From Arthonia radiata (lineage: Eukaryota; Ascomycota; Arthoniomycetes; Arthoniales; Arthoniaceae), in contig PSQN01000015.1 of the NCBI GenBank assembly GCA_002989075.1, positions 992,001 through 1,056,000 of the forward strand: 64,000 nucleotides of DNA, given 5' to 3'. Within the stretch, counting starts at the first letter, position 1; every line of letters begins with the position of its first letter. Under the pieces are notes generated by a model. It worked only from the letters and a program-made list of their open reading frames with translations, had not been told where the DNA came from and did not search any database. The translations under genes and the position numbers were made by a program. Positions 1 to 13,649 of this stretch are shown here, piece by piece.

Positions 1-1061
1 ACGATGTTGTTTCGAGGAGTCGCTTGATGCCATGTTCGACTTTATCCTGCTGCTCACTCAGAGGCATAGTCCAGGCGGCAGCGTAACCACGCCATGCCTC
101 GAATAGCTCCCGTGGCGGCAATGGATCAGTGGGCTGAATATCTTTCAACTCGCTCAGTGAGTGGATAAGAGAACCGGCATATCGCTGTGGCTTTCTCGTA
201 AATGCTTGTGCACGTACGGTGGGGACAGTAGAGCACATGATTCCACCCGTGAAGTGCCGACTGGAAAGAATTCAAAACGTTGTCAGAAACCGCGATCACG
301 TCGAAATCCTCGACGTTGTTACGCGAAGATTCAGGACGAGCTGAACTTGTGCGATTCGCCATCATCTTGTCAACGATATCGTTGGGGTGATCCCAAAATC
401 TTGCAATGTCTTGCGGTCCACCCGTTAGCGATGGGTAAATGCAATCTACATCGACAACGCTCCCAGGACTGTTCGTGTTCTCATTGAGTATATCGATATC
501 AAAATGCAGTCCATTTTGACTCAATAGATGCAGGCGACCTTGTTTCAGACTATCTTTATCGCAATGCGTCGGTGCTGGAAATGCCTGTGTAGCAACAATA
601 ATTCTTTGCCATGGCCATTCATGGGACTGTTGCTCCTGTGATTTGGCGAGCCTCAAGGAGTTGAATAAACGCTTGGCGTCTGGTGTAAGGTTGTGGTTCA
701 AAGGGTTCCGTAAATACTCATCACGTATCATGCAATGGACTTCTGTATGAAATTGCTCGCCACAGGCCCGAAACATTGCACCTACCTTGTCACTCTGTTG
801 CGACACGCTAGACATTGTTCTCGACCACTGCTCGCACTTGCGCGCCGCTACATCGGCTGCTGCACCAGAGATGAAATTCGTGGCTGCTGCGTTTTTCTGT
901 TCATAGAGGATTCTTTTGACATGTACGGCGTCTTTAAGTGTCATTTTGTTATTGTGTTTACCAACAAGATTGACGAGGCGCGGCACGATCTTGCGGGCGC
1001 TCAGAAGGCAGGCCTTTGTATCCAGTAACAGGAGCAGTCCTGGGCGACGAGGCCTTGACAT
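1..1061 (-). CDS. Unknown protein family, member A (partial, 3' end outside window)
   Basis: I do not recognise a known domain. The start is an ATG at 1061 and the frame runs to 218, where a GTACGT donor follows; the best acceptor is at 142, giving intron 142-217 and a second exon 141-<1 that stays open to the window edge. The exon 2 product has a coding character (it contains PPRELFEAWRGYAAAW). Without the intron the frame stops at 126. The protein resembles the gene at 16528-17592: both carry a W-x-W block followed by VIATxxxP (here WPWQRIIVATQAFPAP), then a GLxF segment, then a SALHGW/AVLSGW block near the C-terminus. It is probably a lineage-specific soluble protein; there is no signal peptide or membrane segment. 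The homology to the second copy is read by eye and function is unknown. Confidence 0.6.
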
Positions 1062-2825
1062 CTTTTTCGAGCACGAGCGAATGCCAGCTTCTTCAACGCA
1101 TAATCAATGAATTAAGTCAGTCAGCCGTATGGAGGGAGAAAGCCCAGGTTTGCAGATGGATCCGTTTCACGTTACACAAAACGGCGATCCTTGCTTTCTT
1201 CGCGAATCCTTGTCGCTTGGCTCTTCACTACTAGGCCAGAGTGTCGGGTGTATGGCAATATGTCGGCACAGGTCCGGTCTTCTGGTCGCTAAACGGCAGG
1301 CCATATTGCTCCGCTAATATGATGAGATGTTCTGTGACGAGACGGGTACTGCACTGCACTGTGCTCACTGGATCGGATGTTATTGGATCGAAGGCAGATG
1401 TCGAAGATTATGACTCCAATAGACATATAATAGACTTCGTAATCAACAAGGGCATGGACGTGCGCTTCTAACCACAACTTGGCCGTCAAAAGGCTGGCTG
1501 TGATCCCCCCAACGATGCAAGTCCGTGTCCACATGTACCTCATGCAAGATACATACGCTCTTTCGGGCTTCTGACACAGACGCTTTCTTGGCTCATCCGA
1601 TACAAAGCTCCATAGAGCAACAACAGCTGGCAGCCCTGTCTGCCCTTGATGGGGACATTGCAGCCGTCACTCTGTAGCATGTCAGTTCGCCTCGACCTTT
1701 TCATGAATCCGCGCTACTTACGTAGAAAGCCTGCATAGCAGTAACACAACCGCTCCCAATTCCGTGTGCCGCCCGCGCATCACACTTTTACAAGACTTGG
1801 ATGAGGCTTCGTCGCAAGCCGGGTGGAATGCAATGCTGTGCGTGAGTGAGGCACAATTGCATGCACTGTGGTGGCTCGGTGTTTCACAGCACTCGCGATG
1901 GTAGTTGTCAACTCACATGCTGGTGTGACCGCTTTACATATGGGTTTTCCTTCCAATCATTCGAATGGAGCTTACGGACATTATGCATACGGGTGCTGGC
2001 AAGGAGGCATCATGTATCAGAGAATATCACAGAAGCGGCTAGAGCGACAAAACCGTCTTCCACCAGAAGTATAGCACAAAGAGCTCCTTAGCGACAGTAC
2101 TTATGTCCATGTACTTTTGACAAGGCTTCACGCATGTTACTGGAGGGTCTTATCTGTGTCAATGATGCTCTTGGCTATTGAGCAGATTTCAGCCTACACT
2201 TGATATGCCGGACTCCAGGAGATTTTATTTAGCCTCAGAAAAGAAATTTTTGGTGCTCTATACTGCCTTATACGTTCAGAGGACTGATGTTTACGATCCT
2301 CCTCCTCTTCTCTTTTGCAGACGTCTTGGGGGCACCAGACCCTCGATTAGTGGTTCAAGGGGGGACCATTGCGGTTCAGAAGGGGACTCTCGAAGTGCGC
2401 ATAAGTTACTGCCTTCGAAAGTGATGTATTCGGGAAGTTCGAGGGGAAAAGAAGCGATAGCAGTGCAGGCAGCTGGGCCTCCTTATTGTCAAATGAAAGA
2501 GGGTTAGTGGGTGACGGGGCCGGCTAAACGCTTTGCCTGATATGGTATTTCCTGTTGACGATACTTTCACATGCAAATCCGTTTCCAGCCATCGTGCAAC
2601 AACCTGAGGCAGCCGTGGCAGCCCTCTGGAACGGTCATCCCAACACCATGCTGGCCTTCCAATTTCCACCTGTCCTTCTTTCAGGCTATTCTTCCCTGCA
2701 TCTTCCTGCGCAGCCATGTGATTGCGTCTGGCTAGATTCCGAAGAAGACATGCCTGTGGCTGCGGAAGGACGAGCTGAAAGCTCGTTGAAAGACCGTCTG
2801 AGCAGTCGGTGGCTTCCTTGACAGT
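1062..2825. other. Intergenic, no gene seen
   Basis: This stretch lies between the unknown gene on the minus strand and the CHY/RING ligase gene. Only short, unconvincing open frames occur on either strand. It presumably holds both divergent promoters; I see no repeat or RNA gene. Confidence 0.5.
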
Positions 2826-5573
2826 ATGCATTCGCCACAGCAGTCACACGAGGCTGACCATGGCTCACGCGATGACACTGGGCAATCTCCATCTAGACCA
2901 CGTCGATCAGAGGAAACTTACAACACTGACGGTTCCCCCAATCCATCGCCCTCCCCCGGTCTCTCCCGAGAAGGAGATGGCAACTCTCAGAGCAGCAGTA
3001 CCGCTTCAGTAGGCGGCCCTGTTGTTACGAGCCAGAATACTACAGCGAACAGCAATTATATTGCTACTGCAGCCGCTGGCGCGAGACCTATTCCAGCTCG
3101 GCCATCCGCGTCCAGCTTGAATACGATGACGCTGGACCATTCAGACACGAGCAGCGCCGGATGGATGCGAAATGGCACCAACCCTTTCCAGTCAATGCAA
3201 CGAGGAAATTCCTCGAGCCCTTTGCCGGCCGATGATGGTATGCAGCTGCTTCGCCAACAAATGCACCAGATTCGAGACATGGTCTTGTCCACAGAAGAGA
3301 AGGCTCAGAGGATGCACAGGCTCATGGTTGCAGAATACCAGAGATTGAGAATACGGCAGGTGCAAAAGGAGACGAATGACTATGAAGCCAGAGGGAGACC
3401 TCTCGCTCGCTCGTCGTCCTCACATGGTCTTGCTAGCTCTCGCGATCCAACTGTGTCTGCGTCGGGGCTTACACTCAGCAGATCTTTGAGATCGGAAGAG
3501 CTGGAGCCAACCTACCACCTCCACGACCGTCCATCCGGCACACAAGATGACACCACGGACAGCGACAGCGACAGTGAAGGGCCTCCACTTGGATGCGAAC
3601 ACTACATGCGAAATATCAAAGTCCAATGTCCGCAATGTGAGCGATTCTACACTTGCCGTCACTGCCATGATGCGGTCGAGGATCATACCTTGGTTCGAAA
3701 AAACATCCTCAATATTCTTTGCATGCTATGTGGTCTTCCGCAGAGGGCTGCCGAATATTGCCGGCAGTGCGAGGAGCAAACGGCTTGCTATTATTGCGAG
3801 GTTTGCAAGTTATGGGACAACGACCCGACGAAGACGATCTATCATTGCCCTGACTGTGGCATTTGCCGAAGAGGTGAGGGTATTGGCAAGGACTATATCC
3901 ACTGCATACGATGCAATGTATGTGTGAGCATCCAGCACGCCCAAGACCACCGGTGCGTGGAGCGCGCAACTGACTGCGATTGCCCGATCTGTGAGGAGTA
4001 CATGTTTTCCTCGTCGTCTGCGGTCGTAGCAATGAAGTGTGGTCATTACATCCATCGGAATTGTTATGACGATCTTATGAACACCACCTACAAGTGTCCA
4101 ATCTGCAATCGTAGCGCTGTCAACATGGAGCTGCAATGGCGGAAGATGGATGATTGTCTAGAGTCACAGCCTATGCCCGAGCAATATCGAGATACTCAAG
4201 CCTGGATCATTTGCAATGACTGTCACATGCGGAGCTGCGTTCCGTTTCATTGGCTGGGGAATAAGTGTCGGATGTGTGACAGCTATAACACGAATCAAGT
4301 AAGCTTGGTCAATGAGCCAAAAGAAAGCACCGTGATTGCATCCAACGTCGAAGCCGAGCAGCACCAGGTCGCTCAAGCCGCGGGTCTTCCTCATCCAAGT
4401 ACTGCTTCTTTGACAGGCAACAGATCTGGTACGCAATCTGGGCTTCTGACAGCCGGAGATGACATTGAACGTCCACACACTCCGCTTGGTGATTTAGCGT
4501 TATCAATCGATGATGATAATGCAGGTGAAGCCCCAGCTCAGCCAGCTCAAGGCGCCCCTCTGAATCATCGGCGGTTTCGTGCAGCCCTGCGATCACCTCC
4601 TTCGCCTCTTGATCCAGATCAATATATGGGCGCACCACGAGCCCGTCGACCTCGTCGCCATTCAGAGTCGTCTGCTTCAGCACCTGCAAGCATCTACTCC
4701 GAGGCTGATGACGAGATGGGATTCTGGGGCGCAGGCATCAATCCCGGTGATTACATGCCCAGTATGCCGCAGATGCCAAACATGCCCCAGATGCCCAGCA
4801 TGCCGAGTCTACCACGAATGCCTTCAGTATCCATTCCCAGCATGCCTGCCGGCTGGAGAAGCCCAAGTCTCTTCGCAACAGCCGAGCAGGATATTCAGCC
4901 TCCTCAAGACGGCGAACAGCGAGGTTGGGGGTTTGACCCTCGGCAGTGGAGACTAGGCAGTCCAACAGATTATTTCCGCACGCAATCACCCCTAGCTGAC
5001 ATCGCTCTTTCAGATGACGAATTGGCCCTGGAAGCAGACGTTGAGAACAGAGACCAATCTAGCTTTGCATCCCACATTGGTTGGGACCCTCGCCGCTGGC
5101 GACTACCTACGAGCCCGAGGTTCTTCAGTGATAGGGACGCGCTCCTGGACGATGCACCTGATGCTGCTGTCGCTGACGCCGAGGCTGGCAATGGTTGGGG
5201 CATCGATCCGAGGCAATGGAGTTTCGCCAATCAAGGTATATTCGGCAGGTCTCGAAGCGTGGACACAGCCATTCTTCACACTTCAACGGCCGGAGAGTGC
5301 TCTACAACGGGCACGAGTCCGTCCAGCATTTGGAATCTGCAGCCTCGCAGCTATCTGGCGAGGAGGTTTGGAAGCTTCAGTATTCATGGCAACTCGGACG
5401 GAGCCGAATCTAAAAGCGAGGATGAGGATAGTGAGGGCAGTGGAGAAGAAGAGGAAGACAGTCGAGATGTTTCTGACGATGATGAAGAAAGTGATGAAGC
5501 TGCCTCGAGCAGTAGTGAGCGAGGTGAGGGCGAGACAGACGAAGATCAGTGGGACCTGGTAGGACATCGATAA
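2826..5573 (+). CDS. CHY/CTCHY/RING zinc-finger E3 ubiquitin ligase (RCHY1/Pirh2-like)
   Basis: A single 915-residue frame. After a disordered Ser/Thr-rich N-terminus the Cys/His-rich core begins at about residue 257 with GCEHYMRN (CHY finger), continues through a CTCHY finger, then a RING from C386 (CPICEEYMF ... CGHYIHRNC ... CPIC), then a zinc ribbon (ICNDCHMRS ... CRMCDSYN) at about 455-490. This order is that of the Pirh2/RCHY1 family, whose members ubiquitinate substrates through the RING. The human protein is about 260 residues, so this is much longer: the extra C-terminal half has Met-Pro tandem repeats and three spaced WDPRxW-type motifs (residues 700, 752, 790), and ends in a strongly acidic tail. 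Start chosen at the first ATG of the frame; an upstream exon cannot be excluded. Substrates cannot be inferred. Confidence 0.9.
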   Translation: MHSPQQSHEADHGSRDDTGQSPSRPRRSEETYNTDGSPNPSPSPGLSREGDGNSQSSSTASVGGPVVTSQNTTANSNYIATAAAGARPIPARPSASSLNTMTLDHSDTSSAGWMRNGTNPFQSMQRGNSSSPLPADDGMQLLRQQMHQIRDMVLSTEEKAQRMHRLMVAEYQRLRIRQVQKETNDYEARGRPLARSSSSHGLASSRDPTVSASGLTLSRSLRSEELEPTYHLHDRPSGTQDDTTDSDSDSEGPPLGCEHYMRNIKVQCPQCERFYTCRHCHDAVEDHTLVRKNILNILCMLCGLPQRAAEYCRQCEEQTACYYCEVCKLWDNDPTKTIYHCPDCGICRRGEGIGKDYIHCIRCNVCVSIQHAQDHRCVERATDCDCPICEEYMFSSSSAVVAMKCGHYIHRNCYDDLMNTTYKCPICNRSAVNMELQWRKMDDCLESQPMPEQYRDTQAWIICNDCHMRSCVPFHWLGNKCRMCDSYNTNQVSLVNEPKESTVIASNVEAEQHQVAQAAGLPHPSTASLTGNRSGTQSGLLTAGDDIERPHTPLGDLALSIDDDNAGEAPAQPAQGAPLNHRRFRAALRSPPSPLDPDQYMGAPRARRPRRHSESSASAPASIYSEADDEMGFWGAGINPGDYMPSMPQMPNMPQMPSMPSLPRMPSVSIPSMPAGWRSPSLFATAEQDIQPPQDGEQRGWGFDPRQWRLGSPTDYFRTQSPLADIALSDDELALEADVENRDQSSFASHIGWDPRRWRLPTSPRFFSDRDALLDDAPDAAVADAEAGNGWGIDPRQWSFANQGIFGRSRSVDTAILHTSTAGECSTTGTSPSSIWNLQPRSYLARRFGSFSIHGNSDGAESKSEDEDSEGSGEEEEDSRDVSDDDEESDEAASSSSERGEGETDEDQWDLVGHR
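4755..4848 (+). repeat. Coding Met-Pro-x tandem repeats
   Basis: Inside the CHY/RING ligase, ATGCC(N) units of 9-12 bp encode a run of MPSM, MPQMP, MPNMP and MPSLP repeats. It is followed by the WDPRxW motif region at 4923-5230. Confidence 0.8.
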
Positions 5574-7090
<1,517 letters not shown>

Positions 7091-8023
7091 GGGGTTGCAG
7101 GGAAGGAGGAGGGGGTGAGAGGGTGGAAGTGTATGTGTAATGATCGTGTATGGGATATGAGATATGTCTGTATATGGTGTATGTGGCTCATGGAGGCAAA
7201 TGATCTTAAAGTCTTCTGCGACCATTGTTTTTGGCTTCTGAGTTGTATGTGGTGAGCATGCGGGACTACGTTGAGAGACACGCGGACAGCGATCCTCGAT
7301 GGCGATGGGTTACTATTGAGGCACCTGATCCGTCCTATTGACGGCAAGATAAATCCCAGGGCTTAGAGTCGAGCTCGTAAATGCTCAACTACAAGCCTAC
7401 TGGCCTACATACGTGACAGCACCATCTACTTCCTCTTCAAGATATTTCGAACAAGGAGTCATAGTCACCGAGAGGCATCAAGAAAGGGAAAGGCATAGTG
7501 ATGCTTTCGATGAGTTCGTATCTGCTAGTCTTGAGATCTGCTTGGCTCCACCAGGCGAGTATACCCAAAGACGTAGAATTATTTGTACATTTGGAAACTT
7601 TCGTGAAATCCACAGGGTCTTCTCAGCGGAGGTCCCATCCTGCCCTGGCCTCGACGTCGGGGGTTCATCGTGGCGTCGAAGCGGGTGCAACGAGAGCGTG
7701 CTCACCGGGATATATTGGTGTCGAACAGTGTGTTATAGTAGACAAGGCAATGGCATTGCCTGGGCGTGCGTGACGAGCTTTGTTGTGGGCATTGTTGAGC
7801 CGCTCTGCACAATGAGCCACTCTGCCGCGAAAGGGTAACACAGCAGCGCCGGCGTGTGAACGCGTGTAGGGTGCGCTTTGGGGGACATCATGATGCTGAC
7901 TCCACATAGATGGAAGATCGTGGCAGTGACACATACCAAGTGGTTCCGTTCAAGTCAGATTGACGGTGGTGTCCGAATGGAGGTCCTACATTGGTCGTGT
8001 TGCAATAGGTGATGCTGGAGTTT
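7091..8023. other. Convergent 3' intergenic region, nothing recognised
   Basis: Lies between the 3' ends of HEM2 (+) and the RGS gene (-). A 141-codon open frame (7413-7838) has no recognisable similarity and no coding character, so I do not call it. Confidence 0.5.
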
Positions 8024-10279
8024 TCAGGTAGTGACAGCAGGGATGCGGCTTGACTGTGTGACTGAGGAAGCATCCAGCCCACCGCCATGCTCGGCGTTGT
8101 ACTTCTGGATCTGCTTGTTGTAGCCAGGCTCGCGGATGAACTTGGGCACAGAGTCGCTGGCCATCAGCTTGAAGACTGACGTCTGCGCTTGGTCGTAGAG
8201 CTGGATGACCTCCTTGACTGTCTGCAATAGCTCGATGTCCGGGAGCTCGAACCTCGTCATGCGGCTGACAAGGGCGTTCCGGAGGTTGTGGTCGATGTTG
8301 AGCTCGCATGGCGATCCGGGTGCGAGGAAAGCGTTGTAAAGGTCTGCGGTCGGTCAGCAAGAAGATCATGTTAACGTCAGGAATGACAACAGGAGCTTAC
8401 CATAAGCTGCAGCCAACGTCTCGCGAACAGTGTCCAGAGGCGGTGAGTCCATGGACGCTTTCTGCCGGCGCAAGGTGGCAGTCCACCGGCCAAGAAAGTC
8501 CTTCACCTCGAGGTAGAAGATCAAGTTCTCCTCGCAGTGCGTCTCCTTCAGGTATTCTCTGAACAGCAGCCGGAGGTATGGAGTCTGCACGATGTATAGC
8601 ATGCGGTTGGTATTGGAGTCACGGAAGCCTGCTGGTGAGCGCTCGCGTGTGCCCGCTCCGTTCGGTGATTGCTTGCGATCAGGTATCCATCCAGCTAGGC
8701 TCTGGCCGCGCTCCGTCATCTTGTAGATGCTGCCGCGAGAATTGTTGGAGCGTCCGCTGGACCGACCGGACGGGGATGTCTTGTCTTCGTGGACAACGCG
8801 AATGTAGTCGTGGTCGTTGAGGAGGTTCAAGATCTCGTACGCCTCACGCACGTCGACCAGCGTGCAACAGTTCATGAGCCAGTCTATCGCCGCTCGCTGT
8901 GAAAATGTGTATTGATGGTATTTGTTGGCGATCTTGCGATCACGGTGCATCCGCACGCCAACATTGCCGTCCGAGTCGAACATATTTTCCGTATCTGAGC
9001 TTGAGTCTTTCGTCGGAATGTTGGGCGTTGGGCCAGTGAACCGGCGGAAGATGACCGTGATTGTCTCAGGGTCACGGTTGAGCTGGTCCGTTTCTGGCTC
9101 ACGTTCAAGAACGAGCAAGTTCATCTTGTTGCGTGGAGAGTCAAGCACGTCGAAGACATGCTTCTCTTGCACTCCGTTGCGGTGAGCAAAGCTTTCAAGA
9201 AGCTTGATGCCCTTCGACGTGAGCTGCCAAATCGAATCGGCTGTGGAGAACTCGACCTTTCCTTCGATCGACTCAACGAGCCTTGCTGCGAGGAACTTGT
9301 TGCACAGAGATCTGGCCATAGGGGCGACCATGGAGAAGGTGGTAGCGATCTTCGTTGTGACCATGACATTGGGATCATTTGGAGAGGGCCGGCGATTGGA
9401 CTGTGTGAATCTGAGGTTGCCAAGGTGATTGAGAGCTTCGCTGGTCGTGAACGTTTGCTGGTGTCTGGTCAAACGGTGACGATGCGGACCTAGCGGCAAA
9501 GCCACCATCAGGGTGCAGAAAAGATCCTGGAAGTCCTGCGCCTTGTTAGCATGGAATACAGTTTCCCAAATGAAGAAATCAGGTGCATGATGAGACAAGG
9601 AAACAGCGGAGTCTGGTCTTTGCGAGTCTTCAATATGGTCTTTGGTAAGTTGCTTCGAGACCTTGCTCTCGATCCTGTCTTTGATAAAGACTGATAGACG
9701 TTCCCTTCGCGACTTCGGGCTTTCTTCATCAACGTCGAGCAAGACTTCAGCGGTAGTCTGATGAGAGCACCCCAAGCTTCGTCCATGCTCGTTGGAGGCG
9801 GTCGCTCCTGACAGATCGATTTCTTCCAGGTATTCTGGTGGTATGTAAGATCGATGCTTCTTGTTATGCTGCGAACCGTCATTCGTGAACGATTGTGAGG
9901 AAAAGGGGCGTTTGCCAAGCTCTCTGAAGCTGAAAGAGGATGGTGGGCGACTTTCCTTGGAGAACAAGAGCCGTGCGGGAGTACTCTTGCGACGCCGCTT
10001 GCGAGCCTCTTGTGCGCTCTCTCCACGGGGAGCAAGACGTACGAATGGCCTTCTGTGTCTTTCGCGTTCATCATGGTTTTCATCTCTTGCGGGTTCACTT
10101 GCGTTGGCGCCGTTCGACGGAATTCGTTCTTCGTTGCAACCGATGCGGATCTCGCGTAACGCTGAGATGGGTGGGGCTGGATCTTTCGCGTAGAGCCTGT
10201 CTCGTGGTTGTGTCGTACGTGCTCCGCAGGTTGGTGGGCACCCACTTGGATGAGCAGGTACAGAATGTGGCTGCCCCAT
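8024..10279 (-). CDS. flbA: FlbA/Sst2-type regulator of G-protein signalling (DEP-DEP-RGS)
   Basis: RGS proteins accelerate GTP hydrolysis by G-alpha subunits; Aspergillus FlbA restrains the growth-promoting G-alpha FadA and so permits conidiation. Exons are 8401-10279 and 8024-8343 with a 57-bp intron (8344-8400) splitting the RGS domain at AAAY|DLYNAFLAPGSPC. The predicted protein is 732 residues, close to Aspergillus FlbA (about 720). Domains: disordered basic N-terminus (1-235); fungal DR/DEP domain about 275-370 with TFTTSEALNHLGNLRFTQSN; second DEP about 440-532 (FSQRAAIDWLM); RGS about 565-715 (LRLLFREYLKETHCEENL ... AQTSVFKLMASDSVPKF). The start is the first ATG of the domain frame; a spliced alternative N-terminus is possible because another frame is open over 9508-10422. 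The gene has about 3.4 kb of gene-free DNA upstream, consistent with a complex developmental promoter. Confidence 0.93.
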
Positions 10280-13200
10280 CTTGCTCGATGCACGTGGGAG
10301 ACGTGGGAAGAGATGGTCGTGAGCGGTGGAAGCAGCTGTGGGGATGAAGTCTTTGTATGTTTTGAATAGGTGGTGTCTCCCCGGCGACCCGTTGCCTGGG
10401 TCGTGGAGTGTTGTCGTCTCATGATGGCCTCACTTCCTCGCGCACCACTTTCTCCGGCTCCTTCTTAAGTGTGGGCTGTTTGCACGTCCACCCTTTTCCC
10501 ACTTATCCAACTCGTTTGGCGTAGATTCAAACACCTTATCTTGCGCATAGCTCCCAAAGACCAGACTTCAAATAGTTGTTGATCACGAACGGGGCGAGTG
10601 CGGGCAGAGTCACGCAGTCCTTGCTTACCTTTGTAAAAGGACGATCATCATCCGTCCACCGCAAGATTCTGAAGGATGACTGATGCATAATGTCTTTTGC
10701 TCCGAGCGCTCAGGCTCTCCGCTGGGCTTGTGTTGCCGGCCGCAAAGCAGAGATGCGTCGAGAGAGGAGGGTTGGTGGAAGCGATCTTGCGGGGCTTGGC
10801 TTGGCACCCGCAGCACGCGCTGGAGTCAATCCTTTTGACAGACAAAGCAGATGGTCTCAGCTGCCGTCTGATCAGACAGGCGATGTGGATTCAGAATGTA
10901 TGAGAATGGCGCAACGGTAAGGTCGTAAGCGTCGTGAGATGGCAAGAAATCAGCGTCGAAAGAAAGGACGAAAAGCGCTTCCGCAGAGACTCGAGATGCG
11001 GTGATGTCAGACGACTGCAGGGTGAATTGCGAGAAGAGCGCCCCTACGATTCCCTCAGGCGGTGCAGGCAGAAGATGAAGAAGATGATGTGCAAGTCATC
11101 AGAGTGACGGGGTGAAGTCGATGGTGGAAAGGGAGTAGCGCGGTGGGAGAAAAGGTGCGTCGACGATGAGGTGAGGGAATGTCTACATTTAAAACACGGC
11201 ATTAGCCCTCTGGCATTTGCGCGAAAACCCGAACGATCGGCCGGCGTGCGCTCAGACCAATCTGAATGGTGTGGCAGCCACGCGAGGGAGCGCTGCCGTG
11301 GCCTAGCGATTCGTTGCACCACCCTAATCGAACAGACTCATTCCTAACCTCCTTAGCGCCGGCACTCATCCTCCGTTCATCCTCTCCAGCAGCTCTGGCG
11401 GCCATGCAGACGAGAGAGCTCTGCACAGGCAAGCAATGAGATCGTCAGACGAACGTGGTGGACAGGCATTGTCATTCCACGTCGCTGACAAGGAAGGCCC
11501 CGTCCACGCCAACCACGCATTCCCCGAACCCCTGCACGCGCAGAATCTTGCCAAGCGGAGGCCTCGTGGGCGCACTGACGCTTATGCTAGCTAGGCGCCG
11601 GCCTTGCAAACTTGAAACTTGCCCGCATTCGGGCTCGTACTGTTTCTGAGAGTTTCATCTCTCCTATTGTCCAACCCTTCTCAGACTTCGCCATCGGAAG
11701 GCTGCACGTAGTCGTTGAACGTCTTCCAGAGAGTGTGCTGCTCCAACCGTTCCCGCAGATGCGTCCGGTGTTCCAGAGTCGTCTCAGTCGTAAAAGGACA
11801 AACACTCCGAGTATCTCGAGGGTTTCTGGAATGATCATGCGAGGATAGCGGCTGCTGACTGGGTTTGAGAGAACACAACATGCACACCCAACGCTTTGAT
11901 TGCAGCATATCCACAACCGGACCTCTCTTAATGCGCTCAGTTGCAGCTTACAAAACTTCGCCATCCAGTAAACCACGAGCCGTCTTGTATTCTGGCCCTT
12001 GTGAAGAGCTCAGCGCAAGCCCCATAGGCTTTGCAGCGACCTCTAAGACTGTCAGGCGACCGGACTTACCGTTTCTCGGTGTGACACTCCTCTCACCTAA
12101 CACCAACCCCCAAATCGCGGGCTTTCAAGTCTCACATCTTGAACCTTCTCGTTAGGCTTGACAGAGGCTCGCGTAAGTCGTTGCACTGACCGTGGACTAT
12201 TGACCATTGACAACAATGCCTTTTCAATTCAAATGCGCAACTATTGGCCGGCTCTGCTTGGAGTGGCTGTAGAGAGTGCTCCAGCCATCGTCCCGCACGC
12301 GGCTGCTCTAGTCAGTCGCGTCGTACGCACGCGAATGCCACGTGAGCTTCCTTCGGCAATTCTCTGCACGTCCATGACTTGTTCGATCGCTCCCGCAGGC
12401 TCGTGCAGACGGTCAGCTGAGCACAGCGATAGCAATGACGATAGATTTGTGTTTTCTTGAGGACCACTCGGCCACAGAGGACCACTCGGCCATAGCGGGC
12501 CACTCAGTTTACAGATTGAGTCTGTTGAGAAGCATGGCTGTGGATCTTGTCAATTGCAACGCTTGCATCCATATTCAAAGCACACACTTCCGCGATTACC
12601 GATCATCACCGGGTTAAGCAAATAATTGCTCCGATCTTTATAAGACGGTAAAGACCGGACAAATCACATTGCTCAACAGAATACAATGGGCCGTTACTGA
12701 CAACATTCATGACCATCATCACTGAAGTCAGGCATTAGGCAACCAGTTTGAACTTAAAGAACTGCCAAAAGTACTAAGGCAACTCATCCGGCTATTAAAC
12801 TAACCGCAGGCCCAGCAGATGGTTTTCAGGTCATGATCAGCGGCTAGAGAACCACGGAAGGTTCATCCATGCCCATTGAACCAGCATAGAGACCAGCATG
12901 CTGGTCGTCCCCTCAGACCCTCAACAAACCAGCACTCCGGCGTGCACAATCCCACCTCCACCCCGTCAAGGGTCCAGTTCTGCCCAGAGCTCGAGCGAGT
13001 CGCACGCACTCGTCACACAGCAGGCAGCACGCTCGAAGGATCGCCACGTGCTGCAGGCTTTCGGATTCGTGCTCGCGCTGCACCGTGGTCCGGTCCCCGT
13101 CTTAATCTGCACTAGGGTTTGCAGGTGGAGCAGGATGTCGAGACGACGCATGCACACGTCTTAGCAGAGTTTGCCCCTTGCTGTGCGACAAGCAAACGGC

Positions 13201-13649
13201 CAGCGCATCCTGTGCGATTCGGCAATTGTCGTGGTACTTGCGTGCATCCCTCCGTGTGCGCTGCTCTGGCGTTCCGAGAACGCAGCCAAAATAATTGGAG
13301 CCTTAATTTTGAGGCTCCATCATACGATCGATTTTGCCGAGGGCCGACGACGCGTGATATCGCGTAGTGACGCTGTGCAGAGGTTTTGCTGCAAGATCTT
13401 GCCGCTGAATCCGCAAATCCATGCTGTCGTCCAAGACCCACAGTTCCTGATACTCAAATCACCAGGCTTGGTCAGCTGCTCTCGTCCCTTCAAATCTATT
13501 CGACTCTTGGCGCTCTACTCCGTATCAGGCCAATTCTACTCGTGCATCGCGGACACCATAGATCCGTCAGTGGCCTGGCGAATTAAGGCGTTCCCGTTTT
13601 TAAAAACTAGACACGTTTTCGTGGGTGGCAGAACAAGTCTCACACGGTC
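10280..13649. promoter_or_regulatory. Long gene-free region upstream of flbA and of the thioesterase gene
   Basis: About 3.4 kb between divergent genes with only short, unsupported open frames. It contains one short tandem repeat (12461-12507) and probably the long leaders and promoters of both genes; untranslated exons of the flbA gene are likely but not traceable from sequence alone. Confidence 0.4.
12461..12507. repeat. 18-bp tandem repeat, about 2.6 copies
   Basis: The unit GGACCACTCGGCCAYAGM occurs at 12461-12478 and 12479-12496, and a partial third copy (GGGCCACTCAG) follows. It lies in the gene-free flbA upstream region. Confidence 0.8.

Noticed and set aside
9508-10422. 304-codon open frame overlapping the N-terminal half of the FlbA-like gene in another frame
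   Set aside because: Ser/Arg/His-rich composition without conservation; the other frame connects continuously to the DEP domain. A spliced alternative N-terminus remains possible but is not supported.
11587-11976. Minus-strand open frames of 77-129 codons, one with a coding-like run (HLRERLEQHTLWKTFNDYV)
   Set aside because: Too short, no start-to-stop gene model, no joining exon found; may be chance.
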